DNA of 32,894 bases from an uncultured Sphingomonas sp. (lineage in GTDB: Bacteria; Pseudomonadota; Alphaproteobacteria; Sphingomonadales; Sphingomonadaceae): assembly GCA_913777325.1 (NCBI GenBank), contig CAJYSA010000117.1, forward strand, positions 1-32,894, read 5' to 3'. Under the pieces are notes generated by a model, which was not told where the DNA came from, made no database searches, and saw nothing but the letters and a program-made list of their open reading frames with translations. The position numbers were made by a program, and so were the translations under genes. This document shows positions 8,265-15,563 of the stretch, piece after piece. Each line of letters begins with the position of its first letter. Position 1 is the stretch's first letter.

Positions 8265-9464
8265 ATGACCTCGATCGACCGCTACATGGCCCGGCTGATC
8301 GCGCTGCCGCTGTTTTCCACGCTGCTGATCGCGGCGATGCTGCTGATCCTCGACCGGATCCGCCGCCTGTTCGATTTCGTCGCGACGCAGGGCGGGCCGG
8401 TCAGCGTCGTGTGGAAGATGCTGGCCAACCTCCTGCCCGAATATCTGGGCCTGGGCATTCCGATCGGGCTGATGCTGGGCGTGCTGCTCGCCTTCCGCCG
8501 CATCGCGACGTCGAGCGAGCTGGACGTGATGCGCGCGGTGGGGATGAGCTATGGCCGCCTGCTGCGCGTGCCTTATTATTACGCGATCGTGCTGGCGGCG
8601 CTGAACATCGCGATCGTCGGCTATGTCCAGCCCAAGGCGCGCTACGCCTACGAACAGCTCCGGTTCGAGCTGCGCACCGGCGCGCTCGGCGCGTCGATCA
8701 AGACCGGCGAGTTCACGCATCTGGGCGATCGGATGACGCTGCGCATCGAACGCAGCCAGGACAGGGGCCGCAAGCTGTCGGGCATCTTCGTCCATGCCGA
8801 AACGCCCAAGGGCGACTGGGTCGGCGTCACCGCCGCCTCGGGACAGTTCCTGGCGACCGACGATCCCAACGTCATCATCTTCCGCCTCACCAACGGCACG
8901 CTGATCCACAACCGCCCGGATTTCACCACGCCGCGCACGCTGACCTTCACCGCGCATGATCTGCCGATCAACCTGCCGCGCTTCGAAAGCTTCCGCACGC
9001 GCGGCGGCAAGGATCTGGAATATACGTTGCCCGAGCTGGCGAAGCTCGGCCACGCGCCGACGCGCAGCGAGGAGCAGCGCGACAGCAGCCGCGCCGAATT
9101 CCACTTCCGCCTGGTGGAGGTCGCCTCGATGTTCCTGTTGCCGCTGCTCGCGGTGGCGCTGGGCGTGCCGCCGAAACGCTCGACCTCCGCGCTGGGCGTG
9201 TTCCTGTCGATCGTGATGGTCGTCACCTATCACAAGATCAACCAATATGCCGCCTCGCTGGGCGAGCGTGGCGCCGTCGATCCCGCGCTGGCGCTGTGGG
9301 TGCCGTTCGTGTTGTTCGCTGCGCTGGTGCTGTGGATGTATCACACGATCGCCAACGTCCCCGGCGGGCAGCCGATCGGCGCGCTGGAGCGCTTCTTCGG
9401 CAAGGCGTGGGCGATGATCGCACGCTACCTGCCGGGACGGCGCCGCAAGGAGGCCCGCGCATGA
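8265..9464 (+). CDS. lptF: Lpt export ABC transporter permease LptF
   Basis: A 399-residue inner-membrane permease of the LptB2FG complex, which extracts lipopolysaccharide or an equivalent lipid from the inner membrane and drives it along the LptA bridge. The YjgP/YjgQ layout is clear: about three N-terminal helices (near 12-29, 60-80, 104-120), a periplasmic beta-jellyroll (about 125-275), and three C-terminal helices (near 283-304, 310-326, 342-362). The coupling-helix region SSELDVMRAVGMS is present. ATG 8265 gives the normal N-terminus; the frame is open further upstream but lies in the kinase gene. lptG overlaps by 4 bases (ATGA). In a sphingomonad lacking classical LPS the cargo is probably glycosphingolipid, which is inference. 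Confidence 0.95.
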   Translation: MTSIDRYMARLIALPLFSTLLIAAMLLILDRIRRLFDFVATQGGPVSVVWKMLANLLPEYLGLGIPIGLMLGVLLAFRRIATSSELDVMRAVGMSYGRLLRVPYYYAIVLAALNIAIVGYVQPKARYAYEQLRFELRTGALGASIKTGEFTHLGDRMTLRIERSQDRGRKLSGIFVHAETPKGDWVGVTAASGQFLATDDPNVIIFRLTNGTLIHNRPDFTTPRTLTFTAHDLPINLPRFESFRTRGGKDLEYTLPELAKLGHAPTRSEEQRDSSRAEFHFRLVEVASMFLLPLLAVALGVPPKRSTSALGVFLSIVMVVTYHKINQYAASLGERGAVDPALALWVPFVLFAALVLWMYHTIANVPGGQPIGALERFFGKAWAMIARYLPGRRRKEARA

Positions 9465-10555
9465 GCGCGCTGTTCCCGTCGCGCACCGTCGCGATCTACA
9501 TGGCGCGTCTGTTCCTGACGCGCACCTTCGGTATCCTGTTCGGGCTGGTGCTGGTGCTCCAGACGCTCGATCTGCTCAGCGAGAGCGGGCGGATCCTCGC
9601 CACCACCGGCAACGGCGATGCGGAGGTATGGCGCTACGTCTCGCTGCGCGCGCCGCAGTTGATCTCCACCTTCCTGCCGTTCTCGGTGCTGCTCGGCACG
9701 ATCCTGACGCTCATCACGATGAACGCCAACAGCGAGGTCGTCGCGCTGAAGGCGGCGGGCCTTTCCGCGCATCAGGTGCTCGCCCCGCTGGTGATCGCCA
9801 GCGTCGGCATCGCGGTGGTCACCTTCGCGTTCAACGACCGCATCGTCAGCCGCGCCACCGCCGAGCTGACCGCGTGGCAGAAGGTGAATTACGGCACGAT
9901 GCCGATCGATCGCGGCAATCGCACCAACGTCTGGGTGCGCGCCGGGGACGATCTGATCCAGGCCGATGCGATCGGCGGGCGCGGCGTGGGCGCGCGGCTC
10001 GGCGGCGTCACCGTCTACGAACGCAACCCCGATGGCGGACTTCGTGGCCTGATCAACGCGCCGAACGGCGTGCGCGATGGCGATGGCTGGCGGATCTGGC
10101 CCGCGCGCCGCTTCGACGTGGCATCGGGCACCGTGACCCGCATGGGCGCCACGGTCGTCGGGCACGGCGTCACCCCGGATCAGTTCACGCTGGCGAACGT
10201 CGATGGCGACGCGCTGTCGTTCAAGGGGCTGCGCGAGGCGATCGGCGACCTGGAGGAAGCGGGCCGCCCCACCAAGGCGCTGGAGGGGGTGTTGTGGCAC
10301 AAGCTGTCCGGGCCGCTGTCGTCGGTGCTGATGCCGCTGCTCGGAGCGGTCGCGGCGTTCGGCATCGCGCGATCGGGCGCGCTGTTCGTCCGCGCGGTGA
10401 TCGGCATGGCGCTTGGCTTCGCCTATTTCGTCGCCGACAATTTCGCGCTGGCGATGGGCAACCTCGGTGCCTACCCGCCCTTCCTCGCCGCCTGGGCGCC
10501 GTTCCTGCTGTTTCTGATGATCGGCGAGGCCGTGCTGCTCCGGACCGAGGAATAA
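9461..10555 (+). CDS. lptG: Lpt export ABC transporter permease LptG
   Basis: The 364-residue partner permease of LptF, with the same fold: a helix near residues 17-36 (FGILFGLVLVLQTLDLL), the next two around 60-80 and 100-122, a periplasmic jellyroll (about 130-265), then three helices from LMPLLGAVAAFGIARSG to the C-terminus. NSEVVALKAAGLS is the coupling-helix motif contacting LptB. The gene starts on the ATG that overlaps the lptF stop (ATGA), so the two are made together, as expected of a heterodimer. lptB, lptC and lptA are not in this window. Transcription ends toward the convergent desaturase gene. Confidence 0.95.
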   Translation: MSALFPSRTVAIYMARLFLTRTFGILFGLVLVLQTLDLLSESGRILATTGNGDAEVWRYVSLRAPQLISTFLPFSVLLGTILTLITMNANSEVVALKAAGLSAHQVLAPLVIASVGIAVVTFAFNDRIVSRATAELTAWQKVNYGTMPIDRGNRTNVWVRAGDDLIQADAIGGRGVGARLGGVTVYERNPDGGLRGLINAPNGVRDGDGWRIWPARRFDVASGTVTRMGATVVGHGVTPDQFTLANVDGDALSFKGLREAIGDLEEAGRPTKALEGVLWHKLSGPLSSVLMPLLGAVAAFGIARSGALFVRAVIGMALGFAYFVADNFALAMGNLGAYPPFLAAWAPFLLFLMIGEAVLLRTEE

Positions 10556-10674
10556 TCGGCCCGGTTTTCGTCCCGACGCGGGTATTTTCGGGCGCGTCGC
10601 GGCACCGGCGCGCGCCGATCCGCCACCGATCGCGACCGGACAGCCGCGCCGCACGACAGTTTGTCCGGGTTAAT

Positions 10675-10698
10675 CCACGCCGTCGTCGTATGGCGTGG
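10675..10698. terminator. hairpin between lptG and the convergent desaturase gene
   Basis: CCACGCC pairs with GGCGTGG around a 10-base loop, just beyond the desaturase stop on the minus strand. There is no convincing T-run, so it is at best a weak terminator. The rest of the 151-base gap shows nothing else I can name. Confidence 0.25.
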
Positions 10699-10706
10699 CG
10701 ACCGCC

Positions 10707-11798
10707 TTACCGTCCCCGGATCGTCGCGGTCGCCAGCTTCCCGACCAGCCCCGGCAGCCCGCGATAGTTCGCCTTGTAATAGGGCGATCCCGGCTCCAGC
10801 ACGCCGCTCAGCCGGCGGTGCGCCTCGCCCAGTGCGTGGTACGGCACGCCCGGCAACAGATGATGCAGCGCGTGATAGCGCAACCCGATCGGCGCCCACA
10901 GCGCCGGCAGCAACGCCGGCGGCGGCACGTTCACCGAATCCAGATACTGCGCGGTCACCGTCATCACCTCGCCCTCATTCTCCCACAGGTGCGCCACCAG
11001 CGTGCGGACCTGGTTGATGAGCGCCACGCCCGAGCCGACCGCCAGGAACACCAGAAACGCCTTCAGCGGCAGCAACCCCGTGGCGGTCGACGCGATCAGC
11101 GCGATCGCCCAGATCGCCGTCGCCGCCTCCAGCCGCTCCCAGCGCGTCTTTTCCTCGCCCTGCGGCATCCGGCGACGGAATTGCGGGTTGATCGACAGCG
11201 CCGAATAGCGCGCCACCACGGCGGTGCGCAGCCCGGGCACCAGCAACGACAACGGCGCCAGCACGCCAAAGCGGATCAGCAGCCCGACCGGCGCCAGCGC
11301 GGAGACGAGGATGAACACCGGCAGCGTCCACGGCTTCATCAACGCCAGCGGCAGATATTCCGGATCCTCGGCAGTGCCATAGCGCGTCTTGGCGTGGTGC
11401 AGGTTGTGGACACCCTCGTACATGAACGACGGGATCATCATCGGCACGCCGATCAGGACGTTCCACCCGGTGCGAAATCCCGGCAGCGACGCGTGCTTCA
11501 CATGCGTCAGCTCGTGGATCATGCTCATGCCGCGATACAGCGCCAGCACCGCCACCACGCCCGCGACGATCGCCAGCGCGGTCGACGTGGCGACAATCGC
11601 CACCGCCAGCGCGGCATAGCCGACCAGCGACGACGCGATCAGGTCCGCCCAGTAGATGCCGGGACGCGGCTTCACCAGGTCGCGGGTCAGCTCGGCGGCG
11701 GCTTTCAGCATCGCCTTGTCGTCGGCGATCGCGGCGCGCGCCGGGCGCGCGGCCGGGCCCGCGCGATCGAGGGTGATCGTATTCATGACGCTATCCAT
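10707..11798 (-). CDS. membrane fatty acid desaturase (three histidine boxes)
   Basis: An integral-membrane di-iron desaturase or hydroxylase of about 363 residues from the ATG at 11798; ATG 11786 (359 residues) is equally possible and a longer frame opens at 11852. The three histidine boxes are HELTH (95-99), HNLHH (131-135) and HALHH (309-313), the last followed by LLPGVPYH. Hydrophobic pairs lie around residues 50-90 and between boxes 2 and 3. Such enzymes use O2 and electrons from ferredoxin or cytochrome b5-like donors to introduce a double bond or hydroxyl into acyl or sphingoid chains. It is divergent from the GNAT-fold gene, sharing its upstream region. The substrate cannot be read from the sequence; a sphingoid base is a speculative alternative to ordinary acyl lipids. 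Confidence 0.88.
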   Translation of the reverse strand: MDSVMNTITLDRAGPAARPARAAIADDKAMLKAAAELTRDLVKPRPGIYWADLIASSLVGYAALAVAIVATSTALAIVAGVVAVLALYRGMSMIHELTHVKHASLPGFRTGWNVLIGVPMMIPSFMYEGVHNLHHAKTRYGTAEDPEYLPLALMKPWTLPVFILVSALAPVGLLIRFGVLAPLSLLVPGLRTAVVARYSALSINPQFRRRMPQGEEKTRWERLEAATAIWAIALIASTATGLLPLKAFLVFLAVGSGVALINQVRTLVAHLWENEGEVMTVTAQYLDSVNVPPPALLPALWAPIGLRYHALHHLLPGVPYHALGEAHRRLSGVLEPGSPYYKANYRGLPGLVGKLATATIRGR

Positions 11799-11865
11799 TG
11801 TCCGAACATAGTGGCGACACGGTGACCGGAACAGGACCGGCGCGGTGGCCATTCTGGATAAATGT

Positions 11866-11886
11866 TCACTCGCTATGATCGAGTGA
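11866..11886. promoter_or_regulatory. inverted repeat TCACTCG-N7-CGAGTGA upstream of GNAT-fold gene
   Basis: A perfect 7-base inverted repeat with a 7-base spacer, centred 31 bases before ATG 11907. It could be an operator controlling this gene and perhaps the divergent desaturase, or a leader hairpin. It would fall inside the coding region if ATG 11862 is the true start. Confidence 0.35.
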
Positions 11887-11906
11887 CCCGTTTACACGCC
11901 AGCAAT

Positions 11907-13058
11907 ATGGCTGAGCTTTCGATCACTCCCGTCCTGACCAAGCGCGATCGCAAGGCGTTCGTCGATCTGCCGTTCCGCTTGTACAAGGACGATCCCTACT
12001 GGGTGCCGCCGCTGAAAGGTGAGGCGCTCGGGCTGATCACGCCCGAAAAGAACGGCTGGTTCAGCCACGCGAAGGCGCAATTGTTCCTCGCGCACCGCGA
12101 CGGGCGCGTGGTCGGGCGCATCTCCGCGCATATCGACACGCTCGGGCTGGAGATGCCGGCGGCGCGCGGCTTCGGCCCCGGCTGCGGCCAGTGGGGGCTG
12201 ATGGATGCCGAGGACGAAGGCATCTTCACCGCGCTGCTCGCGCGGGCGGAGAATTGGCTGCGCGATCAGGGGATGACCCGCGCGCTCGGCCCGGTCAGCA
12301 TGTCGATCTGGGAAGAGCCGGGGTTGTTGATCCAGGGCTATCAGCAATCGCCGACCGTGATGATGGGGCACCACAAGCCCGAATATCGCGCGTGGATCGA
12401 ACGCGCCGGCTACGCGCCGGTCAAGCAGCTCATCACCTACGAACTGGACATCACCCAGGAATTTCCCAAGCTGGTCAAGCGGATCATCCGCTCCGGCGAG
12501 GCGAACAAGAGCATCGTCATCCGCGAGGTGGACAAGCGCCGGTTCGAGGAGGAGGCGGCGATCATCCTCGACATCCTCAACGACGCTTGGTCCGACAACT
12601 GGGGCTTCATCCCGCTGACCCCGCCCGAGATCAAGGACGTCGGCGTCAAGCTGAAGCCGATCGTCTTCAATGACCTGATCCGCATCGCGGAGCTGGATGG
12701 CAAGCCGGTGGCGTTCATGATCACGCTGCCCGACCTCAACGAGGCGATCCGCCCGCTGAACGGCAATCTGCTGCCCTTCGGCTGGGCCAGGCTGCTGCTG
12801 TGGCTGCGCAAGCCGCGCGTGCAGACGATGCGGGTGCCGCTGATGGGCGTCCGCAAGGACCTGCAAAGCTCGCGGCTTGCCGGACAATTGGCGTTCATGA
12901 TGATCGAGGCGATCCGTCAGGCGTCCGTCTCCAACTACGGCGCCACCCGCGGCGAGATCGGTTGGGTGCTGGATGACAATCAGGGCATGAACTCGATCGC
13001 CACCGCGATCGATAGCCAGGTCAACAAGGTGTATCAGATTTACGAGCGTACGCTGTAA
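11907..13058 (+). CDS. GNAT-fold N-acyltransferase-like protein, candidate ceramide synthase
   Basis: A 383-residue soluble protein from ATG 11907; an upstream ATG at 11862 would add 15 basic residues. It belongs to a widespread group of two-lobed acyl-CoA N-acyltransferase-fold proteins related to E. coli YghO, sometimes mis-annotated as dATP pyrophosphohydrolase. The N-terminal landmark LPFRLYKDDPYWVPPL is followed by GNAT-like strands (FLAHRDGRVVGRISAHID), a Trp/Glu-containing IWEEPGLL, and a C-terminal half with GKPVAFMITLPD. In Caulobacter the bacterial ceramide synthase is a GNAT-type acyltransferase encoded near, but not beside, spt. Here spt, acpR and the SDR lie about 6-8 kb away, so this gene is a reasonable candidate for the missing N-acylation step. 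That function is inference; the fold call is firmer. Confidence 0.65.
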   Translation: MAELSITPVLTKRDRKAFVDLPFRLYKDDPYWVPPLKGEALGLITPEKNGWFSHAKAQLFLAHRDGRVVGRISAHIDTLGLEMPAARGFGPGCGQWGLMDAEDEGIFTALLARAENWLRDQGMTRALGPVSMSIWEEPGLLIQGYQQSPTVMMGHHKPEYRAWIERAGYAPVKQLITYELDITQEFPKLVKRIIRSGEANKSIVIREVDKRRFEEEAAIILDILNDAWSDNWGFIPLTPPEIKDVGVKLKPIVFNDLIRIAELDGKPVAFMITLPDLNEAIRPLNGNLLPFGWARLLLWLRKPRVQTMRVPLMGVRKDLQSSRLAGQLAFMMIEAIRQASVSNYGATRGEIGWVLDDNQGMNSIATAIDSQVNKVYQIYERTL

Positions 13059-13074
13059 GTCGGCGTGGTACGCT

Positions 13075-13112
13075 GGCGGCGGGCGCCGGGGGGATATCGG
13101 CGGCCCGCCGCC
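13075..13112. terminator. GC-rich hairpin between convergent genes
   Basis: GGCGGCGGGC and GCCCGCCGCC form a perfect 10-base stem with an 18-base loop in the 64-base gap between the GNAT-fold gene (+) and the small secreted protein (-). The position fits a bidirectional terminator, although no T-run follows on either strand. Confidence 0.4.
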
Positions 13113-13122
13113 TCGTCCGCCC

Positions 13123-13371
13123 TCACCGGTTGGCGGGGACGATGACGCCCAGTTCCTTCCAGGCGTCGCGGGTCTTGCAGACGCGCGAGACGATGCGCGA
13201 GCCGGTCATCTCGGTGTTGTAGCAGTAACGGGTGGCGGCGCTGCGTACCGGCGCCACGGCGCTCTCGCTCGATGCCGGCGACGGCTCGGCGTTGGGCATC
13301 GCCTTCGGCGCGGCGATGGCGGGGCTGACAGCGAACAGGCTGGCGATGACGGCGGCGGCGATGGTCTTCAT
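13123..13371 (-). CDS. small secreted protein with a conserved Cys pair
   Basis: An 82-residue protein from the ATG at 13371, chosen because it gives a clean signal peptide (MKTIAAAVIASLFAVSPAIAA) and is preceded by GGGAG. The mature part has a Pro/Ser/Ala-rich linker and a compact C-terminal unit, RYCYNTEMTGSRIVSRVCKT, with two cysteines that could form a disulfide, then DAWKELG. Small periplasmic proteins of this Cys/SRI/CKTR type are common in sphingomonads, with unknown function. It is monocistronic: 155 bases separate it from the next gene upstream. Confidence 0.75.
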   Translation of the reverse strand: MKTIAAAVIASLFAVSPAIAAPKAMPNAEPSPASSESAVAPVRSAATRYCYNTEMTGSRIVSRVCKTRDAWKELGVIVPANR

Positions 13372-13526
13372 GGCGGGTCTCCCTGCCCCGTTGATCGGGG
13401 ACGCAGGACACTTTGCAGCCATCGTGCCAAATGCATTTTCGGCGGATTTCCGCCATTTTTACAGTATGTCAGGTGTGTTACACCGGCACAACACGCCAAC
13501 ATCCGGCGCGTTTTGCCGAGTGATGG

Positions 13527-14330
13527 TCAGAACAGCAAGGCGCCGCCCAAGGCGATGCGCGCATCCGGCGCGTCATGGTTCAGCCCCGCCACCGCCAGCA
13601 GGTCCAACTGCGTACGCTTGGTCAGCCGCCACGCCACCGATGCGGCCGCCAGTGCGCGGGTGACATGTCCTGCGGAATCCTGATCGCGTTCGACGGACAG
13701 TTCCGCATTGGCGGTCACATCGCTGGTCAGCGCATAGCCGACGCCGATCACGCCGGTTGCATCGAAATGCCGTCCGTGACCATCCTCATCCACCGCGGCC
13801 GCCGCCTGCCCGGTGAAGTCCAGGCTCCACGTCTTGTCGATCCGCCAGAACACCGGCAACACCACGCCCGTCGACCAGTCGCCGGCGCCGATCCCGCTCC
13901 GCCCGGTCGGCAGCGTCACATAGGGCTGGATGGCCGCCGACAGTTTCTTGCCGTCCGGATGGCTCACCGATCGCCGCCAGCCCAACGTCACGTCGCCGGT
14001 GCCGCTCACCCGGGTCCGCTCTCCGCTGTCCCTGTCGCGTGACCGCAGCGTGCCGAGCGGGGTCCATCCGATCTGCGCCTCGCTATTGCGGGTCAGCCCG
14101 ATCCGCGCGGTCACTTCGCTGCGGATCAGGTCCTCGCGCGTCTCGCCGTCGTCGTTGCGTTCCCAATCGACGCCGGCCAGCTCCAACTGCACCTGACCGG
14201 GCAAGGTCGTGCAGCCGCTCGCGCCCAATGAGGGTCTGTTCGGGCAGAATCGTGTGACTGGCGCGTCCTGCGCCATCACCGGCGTGGCGGCCACCGTCAG
14301 CAACGCGGCGGCCCACCACCGTCGCCTCAT
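13527..14330 (-). CDS. outer-membrane beta-barrel-like protein (phenol MetA pathway-type transporter family)
   Basis: A 267-residue exported protein. From the ATG at 14330 it has a signal peptide (MRRRWWAAALLTVAATPVMAQ), then FCPNRPSLGASGCTTLPGQ with two Cys, followed by alternating amphipathic strands (QLELAGVDWE, EVTARIGLT, EAQIGWTPL, DVTLGWRR, IQPYVTLPTG, TWSLDFTGQ). The last residues are ARIALGGALLF with a C-terminal Phe, the usual outer-membrane barrel end signal. The pattern fits the putative MetA-pathway outer-membrane family (PF13557-like). The start overlaps the xthA stop by 4 bases (ATGA), so it is coupled to xthA, an odd pairing of a DNA repair enzyme with a membrane protein. No ligand can be named. 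Confidence 0.75.
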   Translation of the reverse strand: MRRRWWAAALLTVAATPVMAQDAPVTRFCPNRPSLGASGCTTLPGQVQLELAGVDWERNDDGETREDLIRSEVTARIGLTRNSEAQIGWTPLGTLRSRDRDSGERTRVSGTGDVTLGWRRSVSHPDGKKLSAAIQPYVTLPTGRSGIGAGDWSTGVVLPVFWRIDKTWSLDFTGQAAAAVDEDGHGRHFDATGVIGVGYALTSDVTANAELSVERDQDSAGHVTRALAAASVAWRLTKRTQLDLLAVAGLNHDAPDARIALGGALLF

Positions 14331-15097
14331 CGCAGCCGCACCCACGTCGGCGCATGATCGCTGGCCTTTTCGCGCCCGCGATACTCCTTGTCGACCCCGG
14401 CTTCCGCCAACCGATCCGCCACCGCCGGGCTCAGCAACAGGTGATCGATCCGAAATCCCGCATCCCGCTGCCACGCCCCAGCCTGATAATCCCAGAACGT
14501 CCAGATGTTACCTTTGGGGTGGCGGGTGCGCAGCGCGTCGGTCCATCCCTGCGCCAGCAACGCGCGATAGCCGTGGCGGCTTTCCGGCTGCATCAACGCA
14601 TCGCTGGCCATCGCCCTGACCGAGAAGGTGTCGTCATCGTTCGGGATCACGTTGTAATCCCCCGCGAGGATCACCGGCACCTCTTCGGCCAACAGCGCGC
14701 GGGCACGCTCCTGCAACCGTGTGATCCAGCGCAGTTTATAGTCGAACTTCGGCCCCGGCACCGGGTTGCCGTTGGGCAGATAGATCGACGCAACGATCAA
14801 GCCGAACACCTCGCACTCGAGGTAGCGACTGTGTTCGTCCTCCACCTCGCCCGCCAGACCACGCTGCCGCTCGACCGGATCCACGCCCCTGGCGAGCACC
14901 GCCACGCCGTTGAAGCCCTTCTGCCCATGCCAGATCGCCCCGTAACCGGCGGCACGGATGTCGGCTTCGGGGAACGTGTCGTCGCTGGATTTCAGCTCCT
15001 GCAGGCACACCACATCGGGTTGCGCCTCGGCGAGATATTCGAGCAGGCGCGGCAGCCGCGCCTTGATCCCGTTGACGTTGTAGGTGACGATCTTCAC
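14327..15097 (-). CDS. xthA: exodeoxyribonuclease III / AP endonuclease
   Basis: A 256-residue exonuclease-endonuclease-phosphatase-fold enzyme that cleaves abasic sites and degrades duplex DNA 3'-5' in base excision repair. Family motifs appear in order: TYNVNGIKAR (metal-binding Asn), LQELKSSD (catalytic Glu), GFNGVAVLAR, ILAGDYNVIP (Asp and Asn), a WTFWDYQAG segment, RIDHLLLSP and the terminal SDHAPTWV (catalytic Asp-His). The length is typical. It lies 37 bases downstream of erpA on the same strand and overlaps the next gene by 4 bases. Confidence 0.95.
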   Translation of the reverse strand: MKIVTYNVNGIKARLPRLLEYLAEAQPDVVCLQELKSSDDTFPEADIRAAGYGAIWHGQKGFNGVAVLARGVDPVERQRGLAGEVEDEHSRYLECEVFGLIVASIYLPNGNPVPGPKFDYKLRWITRLQERARALLAEEVPVILAGDYNVIPNDDDTFSVRAMASDALMQPESRHGYRALLAQGWTDALRTRHPKGNIWTFWDYQAGAWQRDAGFRIDHLLLSPAVADRLAEAGVDKEYRGREKASDHAPTWVRLR

Positions 15098-15134
15098 GCG
15101 CGCCGGTCTAACCGCGGCGCCCGCGCTTGTCTAA

Positions 15135-15473
15135 CTACACGGAAAAGCTGGTGCCGCAGCCACAGCCGCTGGCGGCGTTGGGATTTTCCACCTTGAACGA
15201 CGCGCCCCCCAGCGATTCGACGTAATCGACACTAGCACCGCGCACGAGGTCCAGGCTGATGTCGTCGACCACCAGCCGCACCCCGTCGGTTTCCGCCACA
15301 ATATCCGCCGCGTCGGGTGCATCGGCAAAGCCGAAACGATACTGGAATCCCGAGCAGCCGCCTCCCTCGACCGACAGCCGCAGGATCGCTGGCTTATTCT
15401 GTCGAGCGGCGATCGCCGCGACGCGCGCGGCGGCGGCGGGGGTCAAGGCGATGTCGGGAGCAAGGCTGGCCAT
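15135..15473 (-). CDS. erpA: iron-sulfur cluster insertion protein ErpA (A-type carrier)
   Basis: A 112-residue HesB/IscA-fold protein that delivers Fe-S clusters to apoproteins. The three ligand cysteines are in place: one in EGGGCSGFQY and two in the C-terminal GCGCGTSF. The motif VVDDISLDLVRGASVDYVESLGGASF is typical of the ErpA branch (first part VVDDISLDL). ATG 15473 gives MASLAPDIALTPAAAARV, the normal N-terminus; the frame continues open upstream without conserved sequence. It probably shares a transcript with xthA. Clients could include the Rieske protein encoded elsewhere in the window, a general expectation only. Confidence 0.93.
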   Translation of the reverse strand: MASLAPDIALTPAAAARVAAIAARQNKPAILRLSVEGGGCSGFQYRFGFADAPDAADIVAETDGVRLVVDDISLDLVRGASVDYVESLGGASFKVENPNAASGCGCGTSFSV

Positions 15474-15563
15474 GCGCGACAAGATAGGCGCATCGGCCGC
15501 CAACGGAAAGGGCCGGCCCACGCATCGCGGACCGGCCCCATCCAATCGGTGCGACCCGAGGGA

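Noticed and set aside
11862-11906. ATG 11862 as the start of the GNAT-fold gene
   Set aside because: The added 15 residues are basic and unlike the family start, and the segment contains the symmetric repeat; ATG 11907 is preferred though not proven.
13441-13454. Small hairpin GGCGGA-TT-TCCGCC followed by ATTTTTA
   Set aside because: It has a terminator look on the plus strand, but no plus-strand gene ends upstream; it lies in the promoter region of the small secreted protein and is probably incidental.
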